Both the position numbers and the translations under genes were made by a program. A stretch of 50,069 nucleotides of DNA, taken from positions 1 to 50,069 of the forward strand of contig JAEUMX010000436.1 of assembly GCA_016791285.1 (NCBI GenBank), written 5' to 3'. Source of the DNA: Burkholderiales bacterium. GTDB taxonomy: Bacteria; Pseudomonadota; Gammaproteobacteria; Burkholderiales; JAEUMW01. The notes beneath the pieces were generated by a model, which saw nothing but the letters and a program-made list of their open reading frames with translations, did no database searches and was not told the DNA's origin. The first letter of the stretch is position 1, and each line of letters opens with the position of its first letter. Positions 6,594-14,465 of the stretch are shown in pieces.

Positions 6594-8772
6594 GTGCTTC
6601 GCTCCTTTCTTGCCGGCGACGAGGACGAAGCCAGCGTTCAAACAAGACCGCCCGATCGCGGTCGGAGATGGTGAACAGCAGGGCCGCGGCGAGGCGGTCC
6701 GGGGCGTGTGTGGCGAACGTCGCGTCGAACGAGGCGAGGCGCGCGCCTGCCATCGCGTAGCGGCTGCTCGCGAGCCGCAGCGCGGCGTCGAGGGTTCCCG
6801 CGCGGATCAGCGTGACCAGCGTGCGCGCCGCTTCCGTGGTGCGTGCGCCGGTGTTCGCGGAGAGCAGATCATTCGATGACAGGCTGCGGATGGCCAACGG
6901 GCGCTGGTCGACGAGGGGCTGCAGAAGTCCTAGCAACGCCAACTCCCCGTCTGCTCGCGGGGTGCTGGCGTCCCTCTGGATGAGCGAACGAAGCTCCTGC
7001 GGAACTCTTCTCCAATCGAAGAGCGCGAGACGAGAGAGCCACGCAGAGATCAGCGACTCGTCGAGATCACCGGCGAGCCAATGCCGTACCTGCGACGTCG
7101 TCGCTGGAAGGGGGGCGCGGCCACGGCGATGGGGCCCGTCCGCGTCCGCCTCTTGGTCGAGGAGTCTTCTCGACAACATAACGGCAAGGACTCGAGCCAG
7201 CTCACCAGGACCCCAAACCCAGCGCGCCGGAGGACGCTCCGTGTGCGTGTAGTTCGCGTAGGTAAGGCCGTATTTCCACTCGACGCCGAAACGATACGTG
7301 GCGCAGGGCTGTGCGACCGAGAAGGCCGATACGAGCGACAAAGCGAGCCGTGCCTCGACTCCGGGTTGTTCATCGGCGAACAGCGACGGCAACCATTCGA
7401 GCGGCAACGGCTCCCAGCGAACCTTGCCCTCGCGGAAGCTCCGGTTGCGATCGATGCGATCCAGCGCACTGACGATCGCATCGAGCAGCGCAATGCCCGC
7501 TTCGGAACGGTGCGGCTCTGCAGCGACGTCGAGGAGCGCCCATTCGATGGGTCCTCGAAGTCCCACGAAGCGCCAGCGCTGCCCCACTTTCCGGTCACGA
7601 GGGAAGCTGCTCTGTTCAATGAGAGCGGTGACACGTTCGAGCGTGAGCGACGCGGCAGCGCCCGTCGCATCAGAGCCGTTGTCGAGCGCGAAGCGAGCCT
7701 CCAAGCGGGGCTCGAAGGTGTTGGCGCTGGTCGTTCGGCCAAGGGTGAATCGGCGGAACTCGCTGACACCCGCATCCACACCGCGCTCGAGAATTGCCGT
7801 CGCGAACGCGGCGGGCGTGAGCGCTCCACGCCCATGCAGCTCAGCGCGCCCACGCGAGAACAGCGTACTCGCCTCGGCGAGCGACATCGGTCGGCTCCAC
7901 AGCGGAGTCCAGATCTCGCCGAGGATTCGACCCGCTTCACCTGCAGCCTCCGGGGCGGCCGACTGCGTGACGAAAGGGAAGGCGCCGACCACGCGCGCCG
8001 AGCGAGCCCCGAGTCGCCGAGATGCACCACCCGCGAGGAACGCCAGCCCTTCGCAAGCAAGCACCATCGCCCACGGCGAGATCTGCCCTTCGCGCCAGGG
8101 CGACTGACCGCTGTTGTAGAGTTTCGTTGCTTCGCTGAACCACGAGCCTGCCGCCAGTTTCTCGACCATCCACGTAATAGGTTGACCGAGGAGGAATGCA
8201 TGCAGTCCGCTTCGCCTCTCGTCTGGCGCCGCCGAGCCACCGGCGCTGGCCTCCGATTTCTTCTTCCCTCGTCCCCTGGCCAATTTGGGCGCTGCCGCCA
8301 GCACATCGACGGCCTGCTTCCAGCCCGCCGCGAAGTCGCGGCGACCTGCGTTGCCGCCACTGCCAAGGAGCGGATTGAAGCTCACGCGAGCGTGGGGCAC
8401 TGCGTGGGCAGCGAAGAACTGAAGCTGGGCCTCCTGGGCCTCTGCTTGCCAGAGAGCGAGCGGCGCACCCGATTTCGCTTTCGTGCCCTTCTTCTGCGCG
8501 TCAGACCACGCCTTGTCGTACTGGGTCCATTCGCGCTTGCTGACCTCCGAGTCGACCTGTGTACCAGCGATCCGCACCAACTCGTCGAGCAGGTCATCGA
8601 GCGTCGGCGGACCACCGACCACCTGCAGCGCCTCGTCTCGCCACGCGATCCGCGTGCTCGACCATCTTCGAGACAGCACCCGCAAGAGGCCGAGCGACGC
8701 GAGGTAATTGCCGAGGCTATCGGGCGACAGACCGGGCAGCGCCAGCACGGGAAGCCGAAGTTCAGCGGCCAT
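6586..8772 (-). CDS. csx17: Csx17, large (Cas8-like) subunit of type I-G Cascade
   Basis: 728 aa, the usual size for the family. It opens with LRLPVLALPGLSPDSLGNYL followed by ASLGLLRVLSRRW, the Csx17 signature (LPGxxPxxLxxYLxxLGvLR). Further family-like stretches are VSFNPLLGSGGNAGRRDF near residue 155 and SPWAMVLACEGLAFLAGGASRR near 260. Csx17 is thought to be the PAM-recognising large subunit of the type I-G complex. ATG 8772 overlaps the end of the CARF-HEPN gene by 11 bases, and its own stop overlaps csb1 by 8. Its direct coupling to a type III effector gene is unusual. Confidence 0.9.
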   Translation of the reverse strand: MAAELRLPVLALPGLSPDSLGNYLASLGLLRVLSRRWSSTRIAWRDEALQVVGGPPTLDDLLDELVRIAGTQVDSEVSKREWTQYDKAWSDAQKKGTKAKSGAPLALWQAEAQEAQLQFFAAHAVPHARVSFNPLLGSGGNAGRRDFAAGWKQAVDVLAAAPKLARGRGKKKSEASAGGSAAPDERRSGLHAFLLGQPITWMVEKLAAGSWFSEATKLYNSGQSPWREGQISPWAMVLACEGLAFLAGGASRRLGARSARVVGAFPFVTQSAAPEAAGEAGRILGEIWTPLWSRPMSLAEASTLFSRGRAELHGRGALTPAAFATAILERGVDAGVSEFRRFTLGRTTSANTFEPRLEARFALDNGSDATGAAASLTLERVTALIEQSSFPRDRKVGQRWRFVGLRGPIEWALLDVAAEPHRSEAGIALLDAIVSALDRIDRNRSFREGKVRWEPLPLEWLPSLFADEQPGVEARLALSLVSAFSVAQPCATYRFGVEWKYGLTYANYTHTERPPARWVWGPGELARVLAVMLSRRLLDQEADADGPHRRGRAPLPATTSQVRHWLAGDLDESLISAWLSRLALFDWRRVPQELRSLIQRDASTPRADGELALLGLLQPLVDQRPLAIRSLSSNDLLSANTGARTTEAARTLVTLIRAGTLDAALRLASSRYAMAGARLASFDATFATHAPDRLAAALLFTISDRDRAVLFERWLRPRRRQERSEAHV

Positions 8773-10273
8773 CGCGCACTTCTCCCTTCGGCGGGCTCGT
8801 GTTCGGGGTAACGGGGTGCGGAGACGAGACCAGCTGCTCGCGAACATTCACCAGCAGATTCTTGAGCAGCATCTCCGGCGTGCTCTCGCCAAGCTCCTTC
8901 AGGACGTCCTGAACGAGCGACTCGCTCAGGAAAGTGTCAGTGCTCGACCAGAGCTTCGCGTCCTGCATGCGAGTGCGCGCGTCGTTCATCAAGCTGGGCG
9001 TAGGCTCGTTGTGGGCAATGTCGTTGCGAAGCTCGCGGATGTTGTTCCCGAGCGCGCGATCGAACTTCGTCAAAGCGTCGCTCCGGAGGAAGTGCTTGGC
9101 GATACGCGCACCGGGACCGCCGTCACCGTCGTAAACCCAGTACCAACCGATGCCGCCGTCCGTGTCTTTCAACTCGAACGGGCGCTTCCGATCGTCGTCG
9201 GAGCCGTCACTTTGTCGGAGAAGCTTGTCGCCCGTCGGCGCGTCACCGCTCTTGATCTTGAAGAATCGGCGCCTCGTCGGGTCTGAGGAGCGCTCGATGC
9301 GCTCACCGAGCCTGTCCCAGAGCGCGGCCTCGAAGAACGCCACGGTGCCGTGAACCGCTCTCGGGATGTCGCCCGCGCGAAGCGCCAGCTCAACGCGCAG
9401 CCCGGCTCGGACCGCCATGCGCTGGTGGTTCAGAACCGCGAGGTCGCATTGCGCCGGCAGCGGCAGCGATGATGCAAAGTGCGCCAGCCATTTGAGGACC
9501 TGCGTCCATTCCTGGCCAGGCGCGCCTTCGAGGTGACTGACGGCCCCCCATGCGCCGTGGAGGTTGCCCTTTCCGACGAGCGAGAGGGCATGCCAGCGAG
9601 CGCCGTAGCCGGCTGCGGGGTGGAACTTCTCTTCGACAGCTCGATCGACCTGGTTGGCGTGGTCACCATCGGGCACCTCGAGTGCCGTGACCCTCGGCCC
9701 GCCGACGCAGTGCAGGCGCACCAGCTCGTTGATGAGCTCGTTGGCAGCCGCGAGACCGCCCGTCGTTGCCACGAACACGCGGTCCTCCGGTTTCATGTTC
9801 GCCGTGGCGAGACCGATGGCATTCGACAGCGTGGCGACGATCGCGCGCCGAACGACCGCGTCGACCTCGTTCAATGGATCTTCGAGCCGTTCGTCTCCTG
9901 AAAGAAACGCCACGCGCGTCACGTTCTCCACGCCACGATCGCGAAGTCGGCGATCCATGACCTCGCCCGCGAAGCGCGGATCCCTCGCATCCTGCCGCCT
10001 CGTCTCGAAGATGAGCACCGACGTTGGCAGTGAGGGGGCGAGGTGCGCGAGCACGGCGTCGAGCTTCGGCGTGCAGAGAGGTACGTCGCCTTCGGGTAAC
10101 ACCTTGGTGAGGTCTCGACACCTGTCCCTCGGAGCATCGACCACCGACCACGAGCGCTCCTTGATGGCGTCGTGCAGCGTGCCGCAGGTGTTGCCGTCGA
10201 GCTTGTGCCGCTGCTCGTTCACGACCAGCTGCACGTCGGTTTGGCCCGCCGTCATCACGAGCAGCGTGGTCAT
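8762..10273 (-). CDS. CARF-HEPN-like protein (Csm6/Csx1-type cOA-activated ribonuclease)
   Basis: 503 aa. The N-terminal half looks like a Rossmann-type CARF sensor: strand LLVMTAGQTDVQLVV at the start, strand TSVLIFETRR near 85-93, and the glycine motif VFVATTGGLAAANEL at 167-180, as in ligand-binding loops of Csm6/Csx1. Near the C-terminus RNDIAH (416-421) fits the R-x4-6-H motif of HEPN ribonucleases. Such proteins are allosterically switched on by cyclic oligoadenylate made by Cas10 and degrade RNA non-specifically. The gene follows the type III RAMP genes and its ATG overlaps the preceding stop (ATGA), which supports this role. I could not assign it to a named subfamily; the CARF call is weaker than the HEPN call. 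Confidence 0.65.
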   Translation of the reverse strand: MTTLLVMTAGQTDVQLVVNEQRHKLDGNTCGTLHDAIKERSWSVVDAPRDRCRDLTKVLPEGDVPLCTPKLDAVLAHLAPSLPTSVLIFETRRQDARDPRFAGEVMDRRLRDRGVENVTRVAFLSGDERLEDPLNEVDAVVRRAIVATLSNAIGLATANMKPEDRVFVATTGGLAAANELINELVRLHCVGGPRVTALEVPDGDHANQVDRAVEEKFHPAAGYGARWHALSLVGKGNLHGAWGAVSHLEGAPGQEWTQVLKWLAHFASSLPLPAQCDLAVLNHQRMAVRAGLRVELALRAGDIPRAVHGTVAFFEAALWDRLGERIERSSDPTRRRFFKIKSGDAPTGDKLLRQSDGSDDDRKRPFELKDTDGGIGWYWVYDGDGGPGARIAKHFLRSDALTKFDRALGNNIRELRNDIAHNEPTPSLMNDARTRMQDAKLWSSTDTFLSESLVQDVLKELGESTPEMLLKNLLVNVREQLVSSPHPVTPNTSPPKGEVRDGR

Positions 10274-12567
10274 GGCGACCTGCCGTTCTTGTAGCGGCGC
10301 TTACGCGAGTGCTCGGCGCGAAGCGTCGTGTGGAACGTGTAGATGTTCTCGTTGCCGTCGCGGTCTTTCGCGCGCGGGTAGTCCGCGGCGTTCGGATGGT
10401 TGCGGCGATGGATAGCGAGCCACTCGTCTTGTGTCGATGTCTTCTGGTGATTCTTCGTCACCCAGGCTGCGAGGTCGGCCTCGGGGTTTAGCGTTGGCAC
10501 CTCACCAGCTTCGTCGAGCAGCAGGAGCTGCTTGGCCCCGATGCGCACGCTGCCCCAGCCGAGAGGGCGCCCGTAGCCCAGCTTCGAGCAGTAGCCGTCG
10601 GCGTGCGTGCCACCAAGCGCACTCTTGAACTGGTCGGGGCTGAGCGCGACGACGATCGCCGCCAGCTCGGCGGCATCGAGATCGCGGAAGCGCACGGTGA
10701 ATCGGAACTTGCGCCCAGGCTTCGACGCCTCGAGGGCGAACGTGCTGCGGTCGTTCTGCTTGTTCGTGTCGGAGGTGTCCTCCGCCACGGCGTTCTGGCG
10801 ATCGAGGTAGAACTTGCGGCCCGCCAGCTCGCCGGGTGCGTCGTAGCCAGCGGCATCGCCGTAGGTCACGAGCGTGGCGTTGTCCGAGGGCCGCGCGCGC
10901 GGATGGTGCGGCTGCTTCAGATAGTGCTCGACCGCGCTCGGACGAGGCATGCCGAGCTCTTTGAGGAACGTCGGGCCCAGGAAGCGATGCTCGTCGGAGT
11001 CGTTCTCGCCGACGACCTCGAGCCCCGCGTTGACGAAGACGCGGCCCATGAGCTGCGCGTGGTCACCTGCGCCGATGCCCGCGCTGCCCTCGTTGTCCCC
11101 CGTGTACCCGAGGAGCCGCCGCACCGCCGACAGCTCCTCCGGTGCGCCATCTCCGTCCTTCTCGCGCTCCTTGTCGAGCGGGAAGAGTCCGTGCCGTTCG
11201 AGCTTGCCACCCGTCTTGCGAACCGAGTCCGTGTAGGCCCAGCGGTAGTAGTAGTGCCAGCCGAGCGAGACGATGCACTTCTTCTCGGTGTCCCACTCGA
11301 CCCAGACGAGATCGCCGGGCTGGAAGATTTCGTCCTTAGCGGCATTGAGGATGCGCGTGCGAGCCGCGTCTCCTGCGACCGTCTTGGGCACATCGGGATG
11401 GCGCTCGGAGAAGTGCCCATGGACGAGGTCGACGAGGTGACGGACCGTCGCGAGGTATGCCTCCTGCACCGACTGCGAGAGCGCTGCCATCTCGGTCGAC
11501 TGGTTCGGGTTGACGGTGAGCCTCTTGTGCAAGTTGCGCTTGGAGTTGAGTTTCTCTCCAGCGCCCTGGCCGCCTCGATACGTCGCGCCGTTGCCGTCAT
11601 CGAAGCGGTAGTAGTTCGCGTCTTGTTCGCGCTTCTTGTCGTAGCGGAGGTTCGTCGGCAGCAGTTCTAACCTTGTCGGCACACGGACCTGCGTCGTGCC
11701 GTCGAGCGCCTTCATCTCGATGCCGTCGTTCGGCACACGAGCGATGCGCGCGATGAGCTTCGGGTTTGGTTGGTTCGGAAAGAGCGAGTTCGGCCGGTAC
11801 GAGTACGAGCGCTCGGCGACGCGCTCCATCGGGGCGCCGAGCAGAGCGCCCAGCTCGTGGCGCAATAGGCCTTTCAGCGAGTCGCCGGGGATGATAACGG
11901 GCCGCTTGCCCCACGGCGCGCGCAGCGGGCAGAGCACCGACTTCTTGTCCTTGAGTTGGCCGACGGTCGGAAGGTTCGAAGGCACGGGCCAGTCGCTTTC
12001 GGTGTCGCCGACCTGACCGCGCTCCCAGCCGACGAGGAGCGGCGTGAGCGTCTCGAGTTCGAAGCGGATCTCGCCCGAATGGCGGCCCTGCCTGCTCGCG
12101 CCGTCGTGCCAGATAGGCGCGGCGGTCGCCAGCTCTTTCGGGAGCGAGACGAAGCCGTATGGCTTGTCGGGGAGCGGTTGCGCGCTGTTCGCGGAGGCTC
12201 CTTGCCGACCCTGTCGTGAGCGTTGTTGCCCACCGCCCCGCTGTTGATGGCTCCCTCGCTGCTGCTGGAACCCGCCCTGCCGAGGTTGCTGCTGCGCCGG
12301 TTTCGGTGCGGTAGCCGCTGCGATGGCCGTATCGCCGCCTTCGATCGCCACTAGACCAGCGCCTTGAAGCTTCGGGCGCACCTGCACGATGTGCGTGTCC
12401 TTCGATGCGCAGATGATGAACTCGGTCGCGACCGCGGTTCCGACGACGGTGAGGTGCGGCATCCCGAGCTGGTTGCTCTTCAGCTTGTTGATCGCGCTCT
12501 GGTCGCGCGGCTTGCCGTCGAGCGTGCGAACACGGATGCGGTGTTGCTTGCCGGGTCTGCCGGGCAT
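10270..12567 (-). CDS. Large type III RAMP protein, TIGR03986-like, with Gln/Gly-rich linker
   Basis: 765 aa. RAMP features begin at about residue 135: PYGFVSLPKE, SGEIRFELETLTPLLVG (164-180), IPGDSLKGLLRHELGALL (226 on), a later GRKFYLDRQN, and the C-terminal glycine-rich loop LGYGRPLGWGSVRI. This order resembles TIGR03986-family RAMPs of type III-D-type loci, by memory. Ahead of it are a basic N-terminal domain of about 80 residues of unknown function and a Gln/Gly/Arg-rich linker (about 90-123), which could bind RNA or act as a flexible tether. ATG 12567 is chosen; it overlaps the preceding stop by one base (TGATG). It probably supplies a Cas7-type backbone segment of the type III complex. 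Confidence 0.75.
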   Translation of the reverse strand: MPGRPGKQHRIRVRTLDGKPRDQSAINKLKSNQLGMPHLTVVGTAVATEFIICASKDTHIVQVRPKLQGAGLVAIEGGDTAIAAATAPKPAQQQPRQGGFQQQRGSHQQRGGGQQRSRQGRQGASANSAQPLPDKPYGFVSLPKELATAAPIWHDGASRQGRHSGEIRFELETLTPLLVGWERGQVGDTESDWPVPSNLPTVGQLKDKKSVLCPLRAPWGKRPVIIPGDSLKGLLRHELGALLGAPMERVAERSYSYRPNSLFPNQPNPKLIARIARVPNDGIEMKALDGTTQVRVPTRLELLPTNLRYDKKREQDANYYRFDDGNGATYRGGQGAGEKLNSKRNLHKRLTVNPNQSTEMAALSQSVQEAYLATVRHLVDLVHGHFSERHPDVPKTVAGDAARTRILNAAKDEIFQPGDLVWVEWDTEKKCIVSLGWHYYYRWAYTDSVRKTGGKLERHGLFPLDKEREKDGDGAPEELSAVRRLLGYTGDNEGSAGIGAGDHAQLMGRVFVNAGLEVVGENDSDEHRFLGPTFLKELGMPRPSAVEHYLKQPHHPRARPSDNATLVTYGDAAGYDAPGELAGRKFYLDRQNAVAEDTSDTNKQNDRSTFALEASKPGRKFRFTVRFRDLDAAELAAIVVALSPDQFKSALGGTHADGYCSKLGYGRPLGWGSVRIGAKQLLLLDEAGEVPTLNPEADLAAWVTKNHQKTSTQDEWLAIHRRNHPNAADYPRAKDRDGNENIYTFHTTLRAEHSRKRRYKNGRSP

Positions 12568-14465
12568 CAGCGCTGCTCCTGGGTGAGGGTGAAGCCGAGC
12601 ACTTCCTCGGCGACGTGCCACTCGCGTAGGAGCACGTTGCCCGGACCGGTGTTGGCCGAAGAGAAGCGTTGGAAACCGTGTAACCGTGCAGGCGTGTGGA
12701 CCACGCGGACCTGCTTCGCGTCGTCGGCCCTCGCTCCAAGTTCCTCGATGAGCACGAACCGCGCGCCGCTCGACGTGCGGACGGCACGCCAGACCGCGCG
12801 CTCAGCGTAGAACGCGATCTCGTCCACCTGGAGCTTGTCGTCGTCGATGGGCCAGGTGCGACCGAAGATCGAAGGCGGCGTGGTCAGTGCGAGATCGATG
12901 GTCGGATCGCACCACCACGCAACCAGCTTCTCGCAGAGCGCGGCCCTCGCGAGCTGCGCGGCCGCTCCGAGTGTGAGCGGCTCCGTGACTGCCCCGGTGT
13001 TCGTACGCACCCAGGCGTCGGTAGCGTCGGGGCATCCGATGAAGGCGTGCTTCGAGCGCGCGCCGTTCTTCACCTGCTCTGTGGGCGCCTTCGGCGGCGT
13101 CCAGTCGCGAACCTTCAGCACGTCGTCCCATACCCACGCCTTCGCTTGCCAATAGCCAGCGCCTGCGCCGCGCGTCTTGTGGCCGCCGACCGGGAGGTGC
13201 CCGAGCGCGCCGAGCGCGACCTGACGATCGATGAGCTTCACCAGCGGCGCGACTTCTTCACGCGTCGCGCCTTCGACGACGATGCGCACCGGGAACGTGC
13301 CCCGGAGCACGCGCACCGTGTCGCGCTTGGCGCTGCCGTAGGAGCCCGCGGAGAACTCGTCCTCCGCGTGCATGTGCAGCTTGGCCGCCGCCCACTCGCC
13401 TTCAGCACGCGCATCGCGGATGAGGATGCGGCTGCTCTTGCTGACGGTGCCGAATGCTTGGCCCGCGAGATCGTTCTCGCCGACATCCCCCTGCACGACG
13501 TGCGGATCCTTGATGTCGCGGCCTGCCGCGCGCTCCAGGCGAGAGAAGGCATGACGCAGCGGGCCGCGTACGCTCGCGCCGGGGAGTAACGGGCGAACCC
13601 CGTCCATGAGCAGCGCACGATCGGTGGCCAGCGCGTCGGGCGTCGGCGCGCTCGTTGCCCACGCAGGCTTGGCCCACACGCCGTCACCCGTCGGCTGCAC
13701 CGCGCGCTCGGTGTCGTGCGGACCGACGGCGAACATGTCGACGCCCCAGGCGGCGTCGCTGGGCTCGGGCTTGTACTCACCGAAGGAGACGTTCACGTCG
13801 AGCGTGCGGAAGCACCACGAGCGCGTCGGCGAGACGACCGGCACGACCGCGAGCACCCTCGGAAGCGTCGTGCGGCCTGACTTCACCCAGACCTCGTAGG
13901 CCGCGTCGTCGAAACGATACGCCTTCAGCTCATCGACGTGGCACCAGCCGAGTCCGCGCGCGGCACCACCTCCGAGCCAGCAGCGCCCCTTGGCCCAGTG
14001 CTCGGCGAGCACGTAGCCGAGGATGCCTTCGGCCTCTTCGAACTCGGCGTCATCGAGCGCGTACGAACGTTCGACGCGGAAGCTGAGCTGCCACATCGTG
14101 CCTGCGGGAATGACCTCGCGGTCGTAGAGCACGCCGCCCGCACGGGCTCCCGTCTTGTGGCGAATGCCGACGCCCGCGCGGATGCGCAGAACGCCCTGCG
14201 TCGTCGCGTCGGCGAACTCCCAGGCCGAGCGACGCAGTGCGCCGTGCTTGATGTCGTCAGAGATCGCACGCGGCAACGGGTCGAAGAAGCGCTTGGCCAT
14301 CGCGACGGCGGCGCCCTTGAGGCCGCGTCCAACGATCGTCGGCACACCATCGATGAGCACGAAGGGCTGGTCGGCGCTGGTCTCCCGATCGAGCCCCGAC
14401 ACCGAGAGCGCCGAGTCCTGCACGAGGGTGGCGGTGAACAGCGTGAGCTTCGTGGTCGTGGTCAT
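12567..14465 (-). CDS. Tandem RAMP protein (Cas7-Cas7-like) of the type III module
   Basis: 632 aa with two RAMP units. The first has LTLFTATLVQDSALSVSG, TIVGRGLKGAAVAMAKRF (44-60) and the glycine loop WLGGGAARGLGW (163-174). The second has LLPGASVRGPLRHAFSRLER (293-312) and the loop LPVGGHKTRGAGAGYW (424-439). This is the signature of fused Csm3/Cmr4-like Cas7 subunits, which line the crRNA and in active complexes cut target RNA. The last 170 residues have no recognised domain. ATG 14465 (MTTTTKL) overlaps the previous stop (ATGA). Cleavage aspartates cannot be placed with confidence by eye. Confidence 0.75.
   Translation of the reverse strand: MTTTTKLTLFTATLVQDSALSVSGLDRETSADQPFVLIDGVPTIVGRGLKGAAVAMAKRFFDPLPRAISDDIKHGALRRSAWEFADATTQGVLRIRAGVGIRHKTGARAGGVLYDREVIPAGTMWQLSFRVERSYALDDAEFEEAEGILGYVLAEHWAKGRCWLGGGAARGLGWCHVDELKAYRFDDAAYEVWVKSGRTTLPRVLAVVPVVSPTRSWCFRTLDVNVSFGEYKPEPSDAAWGVDMFAVGPHDTERAVQPTGDGVWAKPAWATSAPTPDALATDRALLMDGVRPLLPGASVRGPLRHAFSRLERAAGRDIKDPHVVQGDVGENDLAGQAFGTVSKSSRILIRDARAEGEWAAAKLHMHAEDEFSAGSYGSAKRDTVRVLRGTFPVRIVVEGATREEVAPLVKLIDRQVALGALGHLPVGGHKTRGAGAGYWQAKAWVWDDVLKVRDWTPPKAPTEQVKNGARSKHAFIGCPDATDAWVRTNTGAVTEPLTLGAAAQLARAALCEKLVAWWCDPTIDLALTTPPSIFGRTWPIDDDKLQVDEIAFYAERAVWRAVRTSSGARFVLIEELGARADDAKQVRVVHTPARLHGFQRFSSANTGPGNVLLREWHVAEEVLGFTLTQEQR

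Noticed and set aside
7081..8811. Long plus-strand frame opposite csx17, and others opposite cas3 and the RAMP genes
   Set aside because: Composition is typical of antisense reading of GC-rich genes and no domain is recognisable.
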